From contig NZ_SHKL01000001.1 of assembly GCF_004217185.1 (NCBI RefSeq), forward strand, positions 4,586,001-4,650,000: DNA of 64,000 bases. Direction: 5' to 3'. The stretch comes from Pseudonocardia sediminis. Its GTDB lineage: Bacteria > Actinomycetota > Actinomycetes > Mycobacteriales > Pseudonocardiaceae. The notes beneath the pieces were generated by a model that was given only the letters and a program-made list of their open reading frames with translations, had not been told where the DNA came from and searched no databases. This document shows, piece by piece, positions 33,598 to 41,610 of the stretch. Position 1 is the first letter of the stretch, and each line of letters starts with the position of its first letter. A program made the position numbers and the translations under genes.

Positions 33598-33636
33598 TGG
33601 AACGTCGTTCCACAGCAATATTGGAACGACGTTCCA
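33598..33636. promoter_or_regulatory. Two TetR operators, 24 bp apart
   Basis: TGGAACG-T-CGTTCCA (33598-33612) and TGGAACG-A-CGTTCCA (33622-33636) are perfect 7-1-7 dyads with centres 24 bp apart, between the divergent monooxygenase (start 33576) and TetR (start 33656). They almost certainly bind the TetR protein and control both genes. Confidence 0.85.
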
Positions 33637-33655
33637 GATGTGTCAAGATGGCGCC

Positions 33656-34363
33656 GTGGCAACCCGGACACAGCGATCCCCGCGACGCACGGAGGCGCTC
33701 TCCCGCGAGCGCATCGTCGAGGCCGCCGTCGAGCTGCTCGACACGACCGGCGAGAGTGGGCTGACGTTCCGCGTCCTGACCGAGCGCCTGGCCACCGGCC
33801 CCGGGGCGATCTACCACCACGTGGCGAACAAGGGCGAGCTGCTCACGGTCGCGACCGACGAGATCGTCGCCGCAGCCCTGGCCGTCGAGCCTCTGGCGTC
33901 CTCTCCACAGGATCGGATCCGCGCTGTGGCACTGGGCCTGTTCGACGCGATCGACGCGCACCCGTGGGTGGCGACGCAACTGTCCGACAGCGGCTGGCAG
34001 GCGACGACACCGCGGATCCTCGAGAGCATCGGACGACAGGTCGGCGCGCTCGGCGTGCCCGAGGACGACTGGTTCATCACGACCACGGTGCTGATGCAGT
34101 ACATCCTCGGCGCCGCCGCCCAGAATGCCGCGAACGCCCGCCACGTAGGGCCCGACGCGAACCGCGCCGAGCTCCTCGGCGCCATGGCGGCGGAGTGGGC
34201 GGAGCTCGACCCCGGCGACTACCCGTTCACCCGGGCCGTCGTAGGGCAGATGCGCGACCACGACGACCGCGAACAGTTCCTCGCCGGGATCGACCTCGTC
34301 CTCGCCGGTATCACCGCCCTTCACCTGACCGGTCGACAGGCGGCCGTGCACCGCGAGCCGTGA
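33656..34363 (+). CDS. TetR family regulator with TetR_C-like domain
   Basis: 235 aa. The N-terminal HTH covers RERIVEAAVELLDTTGESG and FRVLTERLATGPGAIYHHV, ending before NKGELLTVATDEI. The ligand domain is of the AcrR/TetR_C group with several helices. GTG start at 33656 lies 20 bp after the second operator. It is the expected repressor of the divergent TetX-like monooxygenase and of itself. Confidence 0.92.
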   Translation: MATRTQRSPRRTEALSRERIVEAAVELLDTTGESGLTFRVLTERLATGPGAIYHHVANKGELLTVATDEIVAAALAVEPLASSPQDRIRAVALGLFDAIDAHPWVATQLSDSGWQATTPRILESIGRQVGALGVPEDDWFITTTVLMQYILGAAAQNAANARHVGPDANRAELLGAMAAEWAELDPGDYPFTRAVVGQMRDHDDREQFLAGIDLVLAGITALHLTGRQAAVHREP

Positions 34364-34422
34364 GAAAATGACATCGGAGAATGCGCAGAAGGCCGCGATC
34401 GACGATCAGAAGGACTCCGTGC

Positions 34423-34926
34423 ATGGCGAGTGAGCCGTCCCATCCGGAGGTTCCTTCCGGCCGATCGTCTCCCGGTGATCGGGTGAAGCCCTTCGCCATC
34501 CAAAAGGTGCTGAACCGCGTCGTTCGCGGACTCCTGCGGGCACCCCTCCTGTCCCAGCTGGTCGGACGAGGTCTGATCACGTTGTACGTGGTGGGTCGCA
34601 AGTCCGGGAAGCGCTACACCATCCCGATGGCGTATCTCCCGTACGAGGGCGTCCTGCTCCTGGGTTCGGGGTTCGCCTGGGGGAAGAACCTGCGGACCGG
34701 GGAGCCGCTGGAGGTTCGCTACAAGGGACGACGACGCGTCACCGACGTCCGCGTCCTCACCGACGAGGCGGCGGTGACCGAGCACTACGCGGTGATCGCC
34801 CGGAACAACCCCGGCTTCGCGAAGATCAACAAGATCGGCCGGGACGAGGACGGCACACCGAATCCGGACGACCTGCGGGCGGCCTGGGCCGCCGGCGCCA
34901 GGGTCTTCCTCCTGACCTTGCGGTGA
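34423..34926 (+). CDS. Deazaflavin (F420)-dependent nitroreductase-family protein
   Basis: 167 aa of the Ddn/DUF385 split-barrel family: a core segment VGRKSGKRYTIPMAYLPYEG, LLLGSGFAWGKN and ARNNPGFAKINKIG. Members use F420H2 to reduce quinones, nitro compounds or furanocoumarins in actinobacteria. ATG at 34423 preferred; AGAAGGA lies about 9 nt upstream. No signal peptide. Confidence 0.85.
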   Translation: MASEPSHPEVPSGRSSPGDRVKPFAIQKVLNRVVRGLLRAPLLSQLVGRGLITLYVVGRKSGKRYTIPMAYLPYEGVLLLGSGFAWGKNLRTGEPLEVRYKGRRRVTDVRVLTDEAAVTEHYAVIARNNPGFAKINKIGRDEDGTPNPDDLRAAWAAGARVFLLTLR

Positions 34927-35007
34927 CCCCGGGCCACCTCTCGCTGACGCACCCACGACGCCGGTACGCCGAGCCGGTTCGGATCGGCGCGTGTCTACCC
35001 TGACCAG

Positions 35008-35628
35008 GTGAGCGATGTCGTGGTGAAGGTCTGCGGACTGTCGTCGTTCGACGACATCGAGGTGGCGGCCGACGCCGGCGTCGACGCGATCGGGCTGGTG
35101 GTCAGCCCCAGCAGCTCGCGCCACCTCGACCCGGCCCGCGCACGATCGCTCGCGGCACACGTTCCCGACTCGATGACGTCGGTCCTGGTCACGCGCGACT
35201 ACAGCGCTGCCGAAGCGACCGCGCTGGCCCGGGAGGTCGGCACCGACGTCCTGCAGCTGCACGAGGGCACCGAACGACCTGACTTCGCCGCGGTGGTCGC
35301 GTCGGGAGTGCGGCTGTGGCGAGCGACGTCGCTGGCGTTCGAGCCGGACCTGCGCATCGGCGCCTTCGGTGAGGAGGTACTGCTCCTCGACTCCCCGCTC
35401 GCCGGGTCGGGAGAGACGTGGGACCTCGGTTCCCTGCCCCCTGAACAGCGACCGTCGGGGCCGTGGTTGCTGGCCGGCGGCCTGGACCCGGACAACGTGG
35501 CGGCGTCGATCCGCGCGGTACGACCGTGGGGCGTGGACGTCTCGAGCGGGGTCGAGTCGTCGCCGGGAGTGAAGGACCACCGCGAGATCATCAGATTCGT
35601 CGCCGCCGCACGTGGTGCGACCGAATGA
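35008..35628 (+). CDS. trpF: Phosphoribosylanthranilate isomerase-like (TrpF)
   Basis: 206 aa (beta-alpha)8 barrel. It has the family's KVCGLSSFDDI at residues 7-17 with the catalytic Cys9, VLVTRDYS, LQLHEG, GPWLLAGGLDPDNV and GVDVSSGVESSPGVKD with the catalytic Asp. It would isomerise N-(5-phosphoribosyl)anthranilate in tryptophan synthesis. It stands alone, without other trp genes. Most actinobacteria use the dual enzyme PriA instead of TrpF, so it is unusual and may be acquired or belong to a secondary pathway. Confidence 0.85.
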   Translation: MSDVVVKVCGLSSFDDIEVAADAGVDAIGLVVSPSSSRHLDPARARSLAAHVPDSMTSVLVTRDYSAAEATALAREVGTDVLQLHEGTERPDFAAVVASGVRLWRATSLAFEPDLRIGAFGEEVLLLDSPLAGSGETWDLGSLPPEQRPSGPWLLAGGLDPDNVAASIRAVRPWGVDVSSGVESSPGVKDHREIIRFVAAARGATE

Positions 35629-35826
35629 GCCCCACGGTGTGACACGGGAAGGAGCCGAGAGAAACAGTCCCCGCCCAGCAAAGACATGACACCAGTCTTG
35701 ACTTATACGAGTCGTGGCTGGTATCAGCGGTTCAGCCACGCGTTCGACTTCCTCGGCGACCCGGTGCAGCCGCGAAGTCAGGGAGCTGCTCGCCGCCGGC
35801 GCGCTGACCTCCGGCACCATCACTGG

Positions 35827-36138
35827 TCATGCTGATGACGTCGTCGGCGTGGTCCTGCGCGTCCTGCTTGTCGGCGGCGAAGTGCTTGTCGAGTGCGACC
35901 GCGCTGCCGGCATGTAGTTGCGGACGTCGGCGGCCAGCGGTTCGGGCAACGTCGTCTGGTTGTACTTGTTCTCTTTGCCGCCGAACGCGAACACGATCGC
36001 CAGCTGCCGCAGCTTGCCCATCAGGTAGTCGGCCTCATCGAGGAACTTCTCGGAGGTCGCGTCGCGTCGTACTTCAGGTGGTCGCGGGCCCGCTGTTGCG
36101 TACTTGCAGTCCAAGGAGACCCGTCCCACGTTCAACAC
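35827..36138 (-). pseudogene. Decayed coding remnant
   Basis: A minus-strand frame reads protein-like from about 36080 (EKFLDEADYLMGKLRQL, AIVFAFGGKENKYNQTT, PLAADVRNYM), then breaks near 35915. An adjacent frame continues plausibly (ALDKHFAADKQDAQDHADDV). This looks like a frameshifted fragment of a gene I cannot identify. The start of the original gene is not seen. Confidence 0.35.
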
Positions 36139-36360
36139 ACCGCAGGCCTTTGACCGCGCCGAGCTCCTGCCCGAGTACCCGCCACGGCGCTGAGCTGACC
36201 AACGCCGGTGGGCGGTGCGATTCTCCAGGACAACATCACAGGCAACTCACCGCCCAGCAGCCTGGCTCCTGACCCAGGATCAGCACATCGACGGTCTCGA
36301 CGATGCCAACTGAGGTAGCTCCGTGACGGCCTAGCCGCGTTGCTGCCCACACCCGGTGGT

Positions 36361-36540
36361 CGTGTCGCATCCCATCGACCTGGCAACGCCCGGCAGCGCG
36401 ACGGCCCGGGTCGGCCCTCGACTCAACCGCCGGCCAACCGCGCGAGCTCCGCCCTCGGGCCGTCGTGTGGTAGCCCACCGGGAAGGTCGACGGGATGCCA
36501 CACCCCCGGCCAGCTCAGAGACAGCCCGCCCGGCGAGGGA
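36361..36540. repeat. Diverged repeat, copy A
   Basis: About 180 bp aligning by eye, with scattered small indels, to copy B 521 bp to the right. Shared anchors include CAACCGCCGGCC, AGCTCCGCCC, GTGTGGTAGCCC and GCCCGCCCGGCGAGG. Identity is roughly two thirds to three quarters (estimated by eye). Confidence 0.65.
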
Positions 36541-36881
36541 ATGTCGTTTGACTCTTTGACTGCCAGGCACTGGCACGCCGCCCCCAACGAGCGCTCGCGC
36601 CAGCCTCTGCACTGGTCAACAGTCCGAGGCGATCCACAAGCGTCCGGAATGTCGTCGGCTGGTTGTCACTCAGCTCGACACTCACCCTGCCTTCGAAGAT
36701 CACTGACCGAGATCCGCTCTCCTAGCGCGAACCAGGCTCGCTGCCTGTCTACACGTCTCGCTCGGCGCCCTCGTTCACCAGCCCACCCGCTGCCACGTCG
36801 TGTCAACGGGTACCGGGCCGATTCGGGGGCGGATGTGCCCCTGGATGTGCTCCGGCGCCAGCCGCTCCCCTGTGCTTGCCG

Positions 36882-37056
36882 GGTGTCATCCCGTCGACCT
36901 GCTGCAAGCCGACCGCGCGGGCGGCCTTGGGCGGCCCTCTACGCAACCGCCGGCCGATCTCGTCAAGCTCCGCCCACGGTCGTCCGTGTGGTAGCCCGGA
37001 GGGAGATCGGCAGGATGGCACGCCCTCCCTCCCGGAGACTTGCCCGCCCGGCGAGG
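36882..37056. repeat. Diverged repeat, copy B
   Basis: Counterpart of copy A in the same orientation, ending about 80 bp before the low-GC gene. Both copies carry the same anchors in the same order, so the repeat is real. It may be a decayed small mobile element, a duplicated gene end or a structured RNA element. Confidence 0.65.
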
Positions 37057-37139
37057 ACGCGCAGGTAACGCATCGCGTCGGCGAGACGACGTTCCGCGTA
37101 CAGAAACTTCGCATCGGCGCTGTTCCGGGGGCAGAACGC

Positions 37140-39509
37140 ATGTCACGTGCAAGCAGTAGTGAGTGGGACCAACTGTCTGAAGAGAATCGCGAGACTTTGG
37201 CCCGATGTATGCACCTATCGGAGCTGTTAGGAAACAGTATCGTCGCGAAGGACTACAAGCCCGCGCTCCCGCTTACTGCTGCGATGAAATTCACCCCGCG
37301 AGGGTCGCGGTTGGCGAATCAGATCAAGGGTGACGGAGTCGACCTCCGCGAAGCGCAGCTTGCGGTATTTATTGAAGTTGCACTAGGCGACATTCTATTG
37401 GTCGACGTCGAGGCAATCGATCTTGTTCCGATCCACGACGCGGTCTCTAGTGAAATCAAGCGGACAAAGATCCGCCACCCGTGGATCTATGGAAGAAGTC
37501 TATACGATGCGGTTGCGGACTCGGGCCTGAATGAGGACCCGTTTCCAACACCCGATGAGACTGAGAATCTTCTGAAGGATGCCCCGCATGGCGTATTCCA
37601 GCACGGCCCCTATGTGACGGGGCCGCTCGGACTCCTCGAATCTACGGCATGGCGCTATATCCCAGCCCGTACGGCCGCGCCTGCTCTTCACTGTGAAGAG
37701 CCAGACTGTCATTCGGTGCATTCCGTCCATCTGTCTTCTTTTAGGACAGGGGTAGCCAAGGCGCAGGATGCGATTCGTGATCGCAATGAGAAGACTCGTC
37801 GATCTGGTAATCGCCTAGTTGAGGCTGTGGACCGCGTTGAGGTGAGGAAGCAGGCCCCCTACCGTTGGAACAACATGGACACCGTTCCATTCTTTCTGGC
37901 GGACTGCTTTTCCTTAGAAGAGCGGAGAATGCTGCTCGTGCGCCTATTAGACGAAACTAGTAATCGAATGCGTTCAGCTTGCGTGACCGCCGTTCCAGAC
38001 GATGAGGTTCGCTCAGCGAAGGAATGGGTTGAAAATAGATCTGAGGCCGAGATAATGCAATTGACTCTACTGGCTTCAGATGAGGAGTTGCATACGGCAC
38101 TGAATCAGCTCGTATGGTCCAGTGATATCGAGATTCCAGACGGCGAAACGCGTGCTGCCATGATTATGGCGCACGGCACTGGGCCGTTTCGCATGCGAGT
38201 GGAGGCATCGAACCTCGGTGTCCGCTTCCATCCGCCAGCGGTGTTCTTGCAACTTCGACTCAGAGATTTGATTGGGGGAGTGTTTCCTCCGGAAAATGAT
38301 GAGCATGACGCTCGCCTATCCTGGCTCCTTAGGGGCCATGACGGCGAAACAGGTCGCGAGAGGCTTACGTCAGCGCTCGCCAGCGAAAGCCCTGTGCGCA
38401 TTGTTGAGAAGCTTCTTATATCTGACGAGAGGGCATATAGAGCATCTCTTGAGCACCTGGGATTACCAAGCGGACGGTTCGATGAAAAATCGGACGAGTT
38501 CCTCGCAAAGCTCATCGCGTGGCACGTTGGATTCTCAATCGATGAACAGTCGATAGAATTGACCTCTGCCCGATCTATGCTCCATGAACTTCGTACTCTA
38601 GTCCAGGCGCTTCCCATTGACGGGTTAGATCGTCACCAGATGAACGATGTGCGAGGTGTTGCCGGAAAGCTCTTCCCAGCGGTCGAGGCGGCACTTAAAA
38701 GAGTAGTTCGCTTCGTCGCGTGGACTGCGCTGAGGGACCACTACGCCTTGGGGCGCACTCTAGAATTTACTGACTCGGCCGCTGAAGCATTCTTCGACGA
38801 TTGGATTCAGCCGTACTCTTCAAACTTGGAGAAAAGTCGTACATCTGAGATGGCTCTGGCCGATTTGGTGTCTTGCTTTGGGATTCTCAGTAAACATCTT
38901 CGTGACCTGATGAGACGTGGTGTCGAGTTCGAACGCTCGTCCTCTGACATGCCACGAGCCGTCAGGGACTGGGGTAGCCCGTTCTCTTTCCCGTTTCGAC
39001 ACACGCTCCCTTTCTTGGATTTCGACTCTGCCTCGCAGCTGAACATCACCGATGCCCTGACTAAAGTCGCAAGCGGGTTCCATACAGAGAAGGTACTGAA
39101 TGTTAGAAACGCCCTTTTGCATGACTCGGAAGCCTTTCCTGGGAATGAGGAGATTCAGAAAGCCCTGAACGAGATTGACGCGCGCCTGGGGGTACTGGCA
39201 GCCTCAGGTCTCTATCCAGCGATCTTCCGATTCGTGAACTCAGACGTGGATGATGTGGGTCGAGAGAGGACCAAGTTACGTAGCCCTGACGGCGTAGAGA
39301 TCAGCTTGCAGCGGCCATCGCAGCTTGATCTTTCGCTATTCCCGACACGATCGGGAGATCAGATCATGGTGCGATCGGCCAGACTTCGCGATGCCCCAGA
39401 GCCAATGAGGTTCGCACATGTTCACGATTCGGCTTTTCAAGGTAGGTGGGCGAACTTCCCACGACGTCCGAAGCGACGTCTTTCCTTCAACTCGGAGATG
39501 AGCCGCTAG
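37140..39509 (+). CDS. Large low-GC protein with C-terminal HEPN-like RX4H motif; candidate defence gene
   Basis: 789 aa, no overall family recognised. Base and codon use are clearly more AT-rich than both flanks, a sign of recent transfer. A Cys/His cluster C185, C190, H191, H194, H197 (HCEEPDCHSVHSVH) could bind zinc. Near the C-terminus VRNALLHDSEAF gives R656-x4-H661, the active-site pattern of HEPN ribonucleases, followed by two helices. The middle is mostly helical. Not membrane-bound. Start chosen at ATG 37140, where the base composition changes; the frame is open further upstream but GC-rich and implausible. A role in abortive phage defence is inference. Confidence 0.7.
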   Translation: MSRASSSEWDQLSEENRETLARCMHLSELLGNSIVAKDYKPALPLTAAMKFTPRGSRLANQIKGDGVDLREAQLAVFIEVALGDILLVDVEAIDLVPIHDAVSSEIKRTKIRHPWIYGRSLYDAVADSGLNEDPFPTPDETENLLKDAPHGVFQHGPYVTGPLGLLESTAWRYIPARTAAPALHCEEPDCHSVHSVHLSSFRTGVAKAQDAIRDRNEKTRRSGNRLVEAVDRVEVRKQAPYRWNNMDTVPFFLADCFSLEERRMLLVRLLDETSNRMRSACVTAVPDDEVRSAKEWVENRSEAEIMQLTLLASDEELHTALNQLVWSSDIEIPDGETRAAMIMAHGTGPFRMRVEASNLGVRFHPPAVFLQLRLRDLIGGVFPPENDEHDARLSWLLRGHDGETGRERLTSALASESPVRIVEKLLISDERAYRASLEHLGLPSGRFDEKSDEFLAKLIAWHVGFSIDEQSIELTSARSMLHELRTLVQALPIDGLDRHQMNDVRGVAGKLFPAVEAALKRVVRFVAWTALRDHYALGRTLEFTDSAAEAFFDDWIQPYSSNLEKSRTSEMALADLVSCFGILSKHLRDLMRRGVEFERSSSDMPRAVRDWGSPFSFPFRHTLPFLDFDSASQLNITDALTKVASGFHTEKVLNVRNALLHDSEAFPGNEEIQKALNEIDARLGVLAASGLYPAIFRFVNSDVDDVGRERTKLRSPDGVEISLQRPSQLDLSLFPTRSGDQIMVRSARLRDAPEPMRFAHVHDSAFQGRWANFPRRPKRRLSFNSEMSR

Positions 39510-39523
39510 GCGTTGGGTGACAC

Positions 39524-39580
39524 GGTAGGCAGAGACCGCCCGGAGGGCGCAGCTCTGCCTACCCGGCGCCGTAGGCGCCG
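39524..39580 (+). terminator. Tandem hairpins after the low-GC gene
   Basis: GGTAGGCAGAG (39524-39534) pairs with CTCTGCCTACC (39553-39563); directly after it CGGCGCC (39564-39570) pairs with GGCGCCG (39574-39580). A short TTGATACT run follows. Likely the terminator of the preceding gene. Confidence 0.6.
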
Positions 39581-40013
39581 CTTGATACTGAATGGAAGAT
39601 CTAGACACAGCGGGCGCTCGGTCGACCGGACGAGTCTTCAGCCTTGGTCAGCGACCCAAGTAGCGACGGTCTTCTCGTGATGCCGCTTGGTCCGCGGGAG
39701 TCCTTACCCCTCGGGGCCCTGAGGGGCTCCCCGCGCTGCACATCGTGAAAGAGGGCCAGGAGCTCGTCGTCGCATTTTCCCGCGATGCCCGGCCAGGACA
39801 GGCGCCGATGGTCGATGCCGCGTTGCGCTCCGTCGGTGGCGAGCACTCCCCACCGGAGTTCGTCGATGGTGAAGTGGCGGGATGTGGCGTGATGGCGGCA
39901 TGGCAGGTGGCTTCGGCGATCCAGCAGCCGGCATCGACGTTGCGCTCACACCTTTCCTCGCTCTGGATCTCTACGCGGCGCTGCCGGTGGGCTTCGTCCT
40001 ACCCGCTTCCCCG
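39581..40013. other. Region without a supported gene
   Basis: About 430 bp between the hairpins and the integrase remnant. A short inverted repeat CCCCTCGGGGCCCTGAGGGG occurs near 39708-39727. Frames are broken; possibly decayed 5' part of the integrase gene or another passenger. Confidence 0.35.
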
Positions 40014-40250
40014 CCCCAGCTGCTCGCGGTAGGCCTGATGGACAACGCGGGGCTCTCGGCCCGTCAGGCGGCCGACCAGCTCGGACACTCGAAGATCTCG
40101 ATGACGCAGGACTTCTACTTCGGCCGAAAGGTCGCCTCGACCGGCGCCCGGGACGTCTTGGAGGTGTTCGGCAATGACCCGTCGCCCGAATCCATTCCTG
40201 GGGGTTCTCTGGGAGCCGATCTTGGTCACGACCCGGGAGATGGGGTCTGA
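40014..40250 (+). pseudogene. Tyrosine recombinase (integrase), C-terminal remnant
   Basis: Reads as the last ~60 residues of a phage-type integrase: AGLSARQAADQLGHSKISMT with the box-II-like LGHSK and the expected catalytic Tyr in QDFYFGRK, then a helix STGARDVLEVFG. The N-terminal DNA-binding and Arg-box parts are missing, so it is a 5'-truncated integrase. It lies directly next to the tRNA-like fragment, the normal place for an integrase beside its att site. Confidence 0.75.
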
Positions 40251-40261
40251 CCTGGAGAAAT

Positions 40262-40287
40262 GCTCCTCCGATTGGATTCGAACCAAT
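40262..40287 (-). other. tRNA 3'-end fragment, probable attachment site
   Basis: On the minus strand a perfect T-arm (stem ATTGG/CCAAT around TTCGAAT) is followed by CGGAGGA and G, as in a tRNA acceptor 3' strand. No matching 5' acceptor strand, D-arm or anticodon arm is found upstream, so it is not a full tRNA gene. Such 3' ends are the usual att core of integrases. Element boundary inferred here. Confidence 0.5.
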
Positions 40288-40399
40288 AACCGCCCGACAA
40301 ACCGCTCCGACTTTCCCGGACACGCCCGGAGTGGCCCGGAACGTCCTCTGAGCTGCCGTGACGCGTCGTTGGCTGTCCGCGACAGTCCAGGGCCGTCCC

Positions 40400-40981
40400 T
40401 TAGTTTCCCGGAGTAAATGCGCGGTAAGTGCGAGGCTCGTTGCTCCCCACCTGAGGAGCCGCGCAGGCCGCGTACTTCGCGTCCACCCACGCGGCGAACT
40501 CCGGATCCTCGCGGTACCTACGGAGCGTGTCCTCCAGCAACATCACGGTCCGTGGCAGCGGAGGCCAGGGAAGGTTCTTCTCGGCGCGGTACCGAATCCA
40601 CTCATCCACCGTGAAGTCGAGCTTGTTCTCATTGCAGGACCTACATGCAGGAGCAAGATTACGGCGCCGGCGAGTTCCTCCCTGGCTGACCGGGACGATG
40701 TGATCGACACAAGTCGCTTCGTCACCGCAGTAAGCGCAATTACCCGACGCTAGGACGTCTCTACGAACTGCAGCGGGGATCCTTCGAGCCTCTCTCTTCG
40801 CTCGCACGGCCCTGTCGGCCTGAGCCGCGCGGTAGTCCTTGATGGCCTGGGCTCGTCGCGACGGGCCCAGTTGCCGATCGGACAGGGCTGCGACGACCGA
40901 CCCAACGTCCGGATACTCGCCAACCTCAACCAGGTACTTGAACCTCTCGAGCCGCGTAGCGGGGTCACCTTCGAGCAGCAT
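40400..40981 (-). CDS. HNH endonuclease
   Basis: 193 aa. A helical N-terminus is followed by a typical HNH domain: CAYCGDEATCVDHIVPVSQG, then RRNLAPACRSCNENK with the CxxC..CxxC zinc site and DH catalytic motif. It resembles phage and mobile-element HNH nucleases. ATG at 40981 overlaps the stop of the HTH gene (TGATG), so the two are co-expressed. Confidence 0.85.
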   Translation of the reverse strand: MLLEGDPATRLERFKYLVEVGEYPDVGSVVAALSDRQLGPSRRAQAIKDYRAAQADRAVRAKREARRIPAAVRRDVLASGNCAYCGDEATCVDHIVPVSQGGTRRRRNLAPACRSCNENKLDFTVDEWIRYRAEKNLPWPPLPRTVMLLEDTLRRYREDPEFAAWVDAKYAACAAPQVGSNEPRTYRAFTPGN

Positions 40982-41238
40982 CAGGTTTCCCCGTCTCGCA
41001 GGTACGGCTGAGCCCAACGGTGCACTGTTGACTGGTCGACCTTCCGAAGCGCCGCGATCCGCGGCCAGGTCCACCCGCGGCGGTACAACTCGGCTGCTGT
41101 CCGCCCCTCGATGGCTTTCCGTTCGCTCAACGCCCTGAACGAATCAGCCAGTTCAGCTTCGGTCATGTCGCCGACTTCGATCTCTCCGGTCATGAGCCGC
41201 ACCAGAGCATGTGTCACCTCGTACTTACGGCCCGTCAC
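40981..41238 (-). CDS. Small HTH DNA-binding protein
   Basis: 85 aa. N-terminal helices include MTEAELADSFRALSERKAIEG; the C-terminal helix-turn-helix AAELYRRGWTWPRIAALRKVDQSTVHRW resembles MarR/Xre-type small regulators or helix-turn-helix of recombinases. It is divergent from the conjugation operon, with two operators in between, so it is the probable repressor of the element's transfer genes. Confidence 0.7.
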   Translation of the reverse strand: MTGRKYEVTHALVRLMTGEIEVGDMTEAELADSFRALSERKAIEGRTAAELYRRGWTWPRIAALRKVDQSTVHRWAQPYLRDGET

Positions 41239-41266
41239 GGGCGGGGATCTTAGGCCATCAACCCGC

Positions 41267-41318
41267 CTTGCATTTCTGCAAGAGTCAGGCCAGACTAGCC
41301 GCCTTGCAGTTCTGCAAG
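41267..41318. promoter_or_regulatory. Two CTTGCA..TGCAAG operators
   Basis: CTTGCATTTCTGCAAG (41267-41282, arms 6-4-6) and CTTGCAGTTCTGCAAG (41303-41318, arms 7-2-7) are spaced 36 bp start to start between the divergent HTH gene and the small-protein/transfer operon. The layout suggests a kor-type control region like those in actinobacterial plasmids and integrative elements. Confidence 0.75.
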
Positions 41319-41355
41319 CAAGCGTCGCCTTGTCAAACCCCGAGGAGCCTCGCCT

Positions 41356-41610
41356 GTGAGCTCAACACCCGACCTGAGCGTTCTGCCGGGATGCCACGGT
41401 CCAAGCCTTCACTGCGAGGCGTGCGGCAGCCGGGACGGCCTGACCGTTGTGGTCCGCGAAACGAAGTTCGGGCCGGCATGCGCCACCGTCTGCCCTGGCT
41501 GCGCGAAGGCCCGCCCGCACCCGCTGACGGTGTCCGGTGCGCAGACGTTCGCCCTGGATCACGCCCGTCACGTCACACAGGAGAAGGATCGACGGGCGGG
41601 ATCGACATGA
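41356..41610 (+). CDS. Small zinc-finger-like protein
   Basis: 84 aa with two CxxC pairs (CHGPSLHCEACG and CPGCAK) around a short beta-rich region, as in small actinobacterial plasmid/ICE proteins with a zinc ribbon. First gene of the transfer operon; GTG start; its stop overlaps the next start (ATGA). Confidence 0.65.
   Translation: MSSTPDLSVLPGCHGPSLHCEACGSRDGLTVVVRETKFGPACATVCPGCAKARPHPLTVSGAQTFALDHARHVTQEKDRRAGST

Larger units (their letters stand above)
35640..37139. other. Gene-poor decayed junction zone
   Basis: Apart from the remnant (35827-36138) and the two diverged repeats (36361-36540, 36882-37056), no supported gene is seen. Open frames switch strand and frame and lack codon bias. 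The zone separates housekeeping-like genes from the low-GC gene and looks like an old integration or recombination site. Confidence 0.5.

Noticed and set aside
36876-37139. Upstream extension of the low-GC gene in the same open frame
   Set aside because: Base composition is GC-rich and equals that of repeat copy B; codon use changes at the ATG 37140.
36803-37152. Minus-strand open frames over repeat copy B (and similarly over copy A)
   Set aside because: Basic, low-complexity products without ribosome sites; the two repeats do not keep a common frame convincingly.
40262-40340. Complete tRNA gene
   Set aside because: Only T-arm and acceptor 3' strand fit; no 5' acceptor, D-arm or anticodon arm found.
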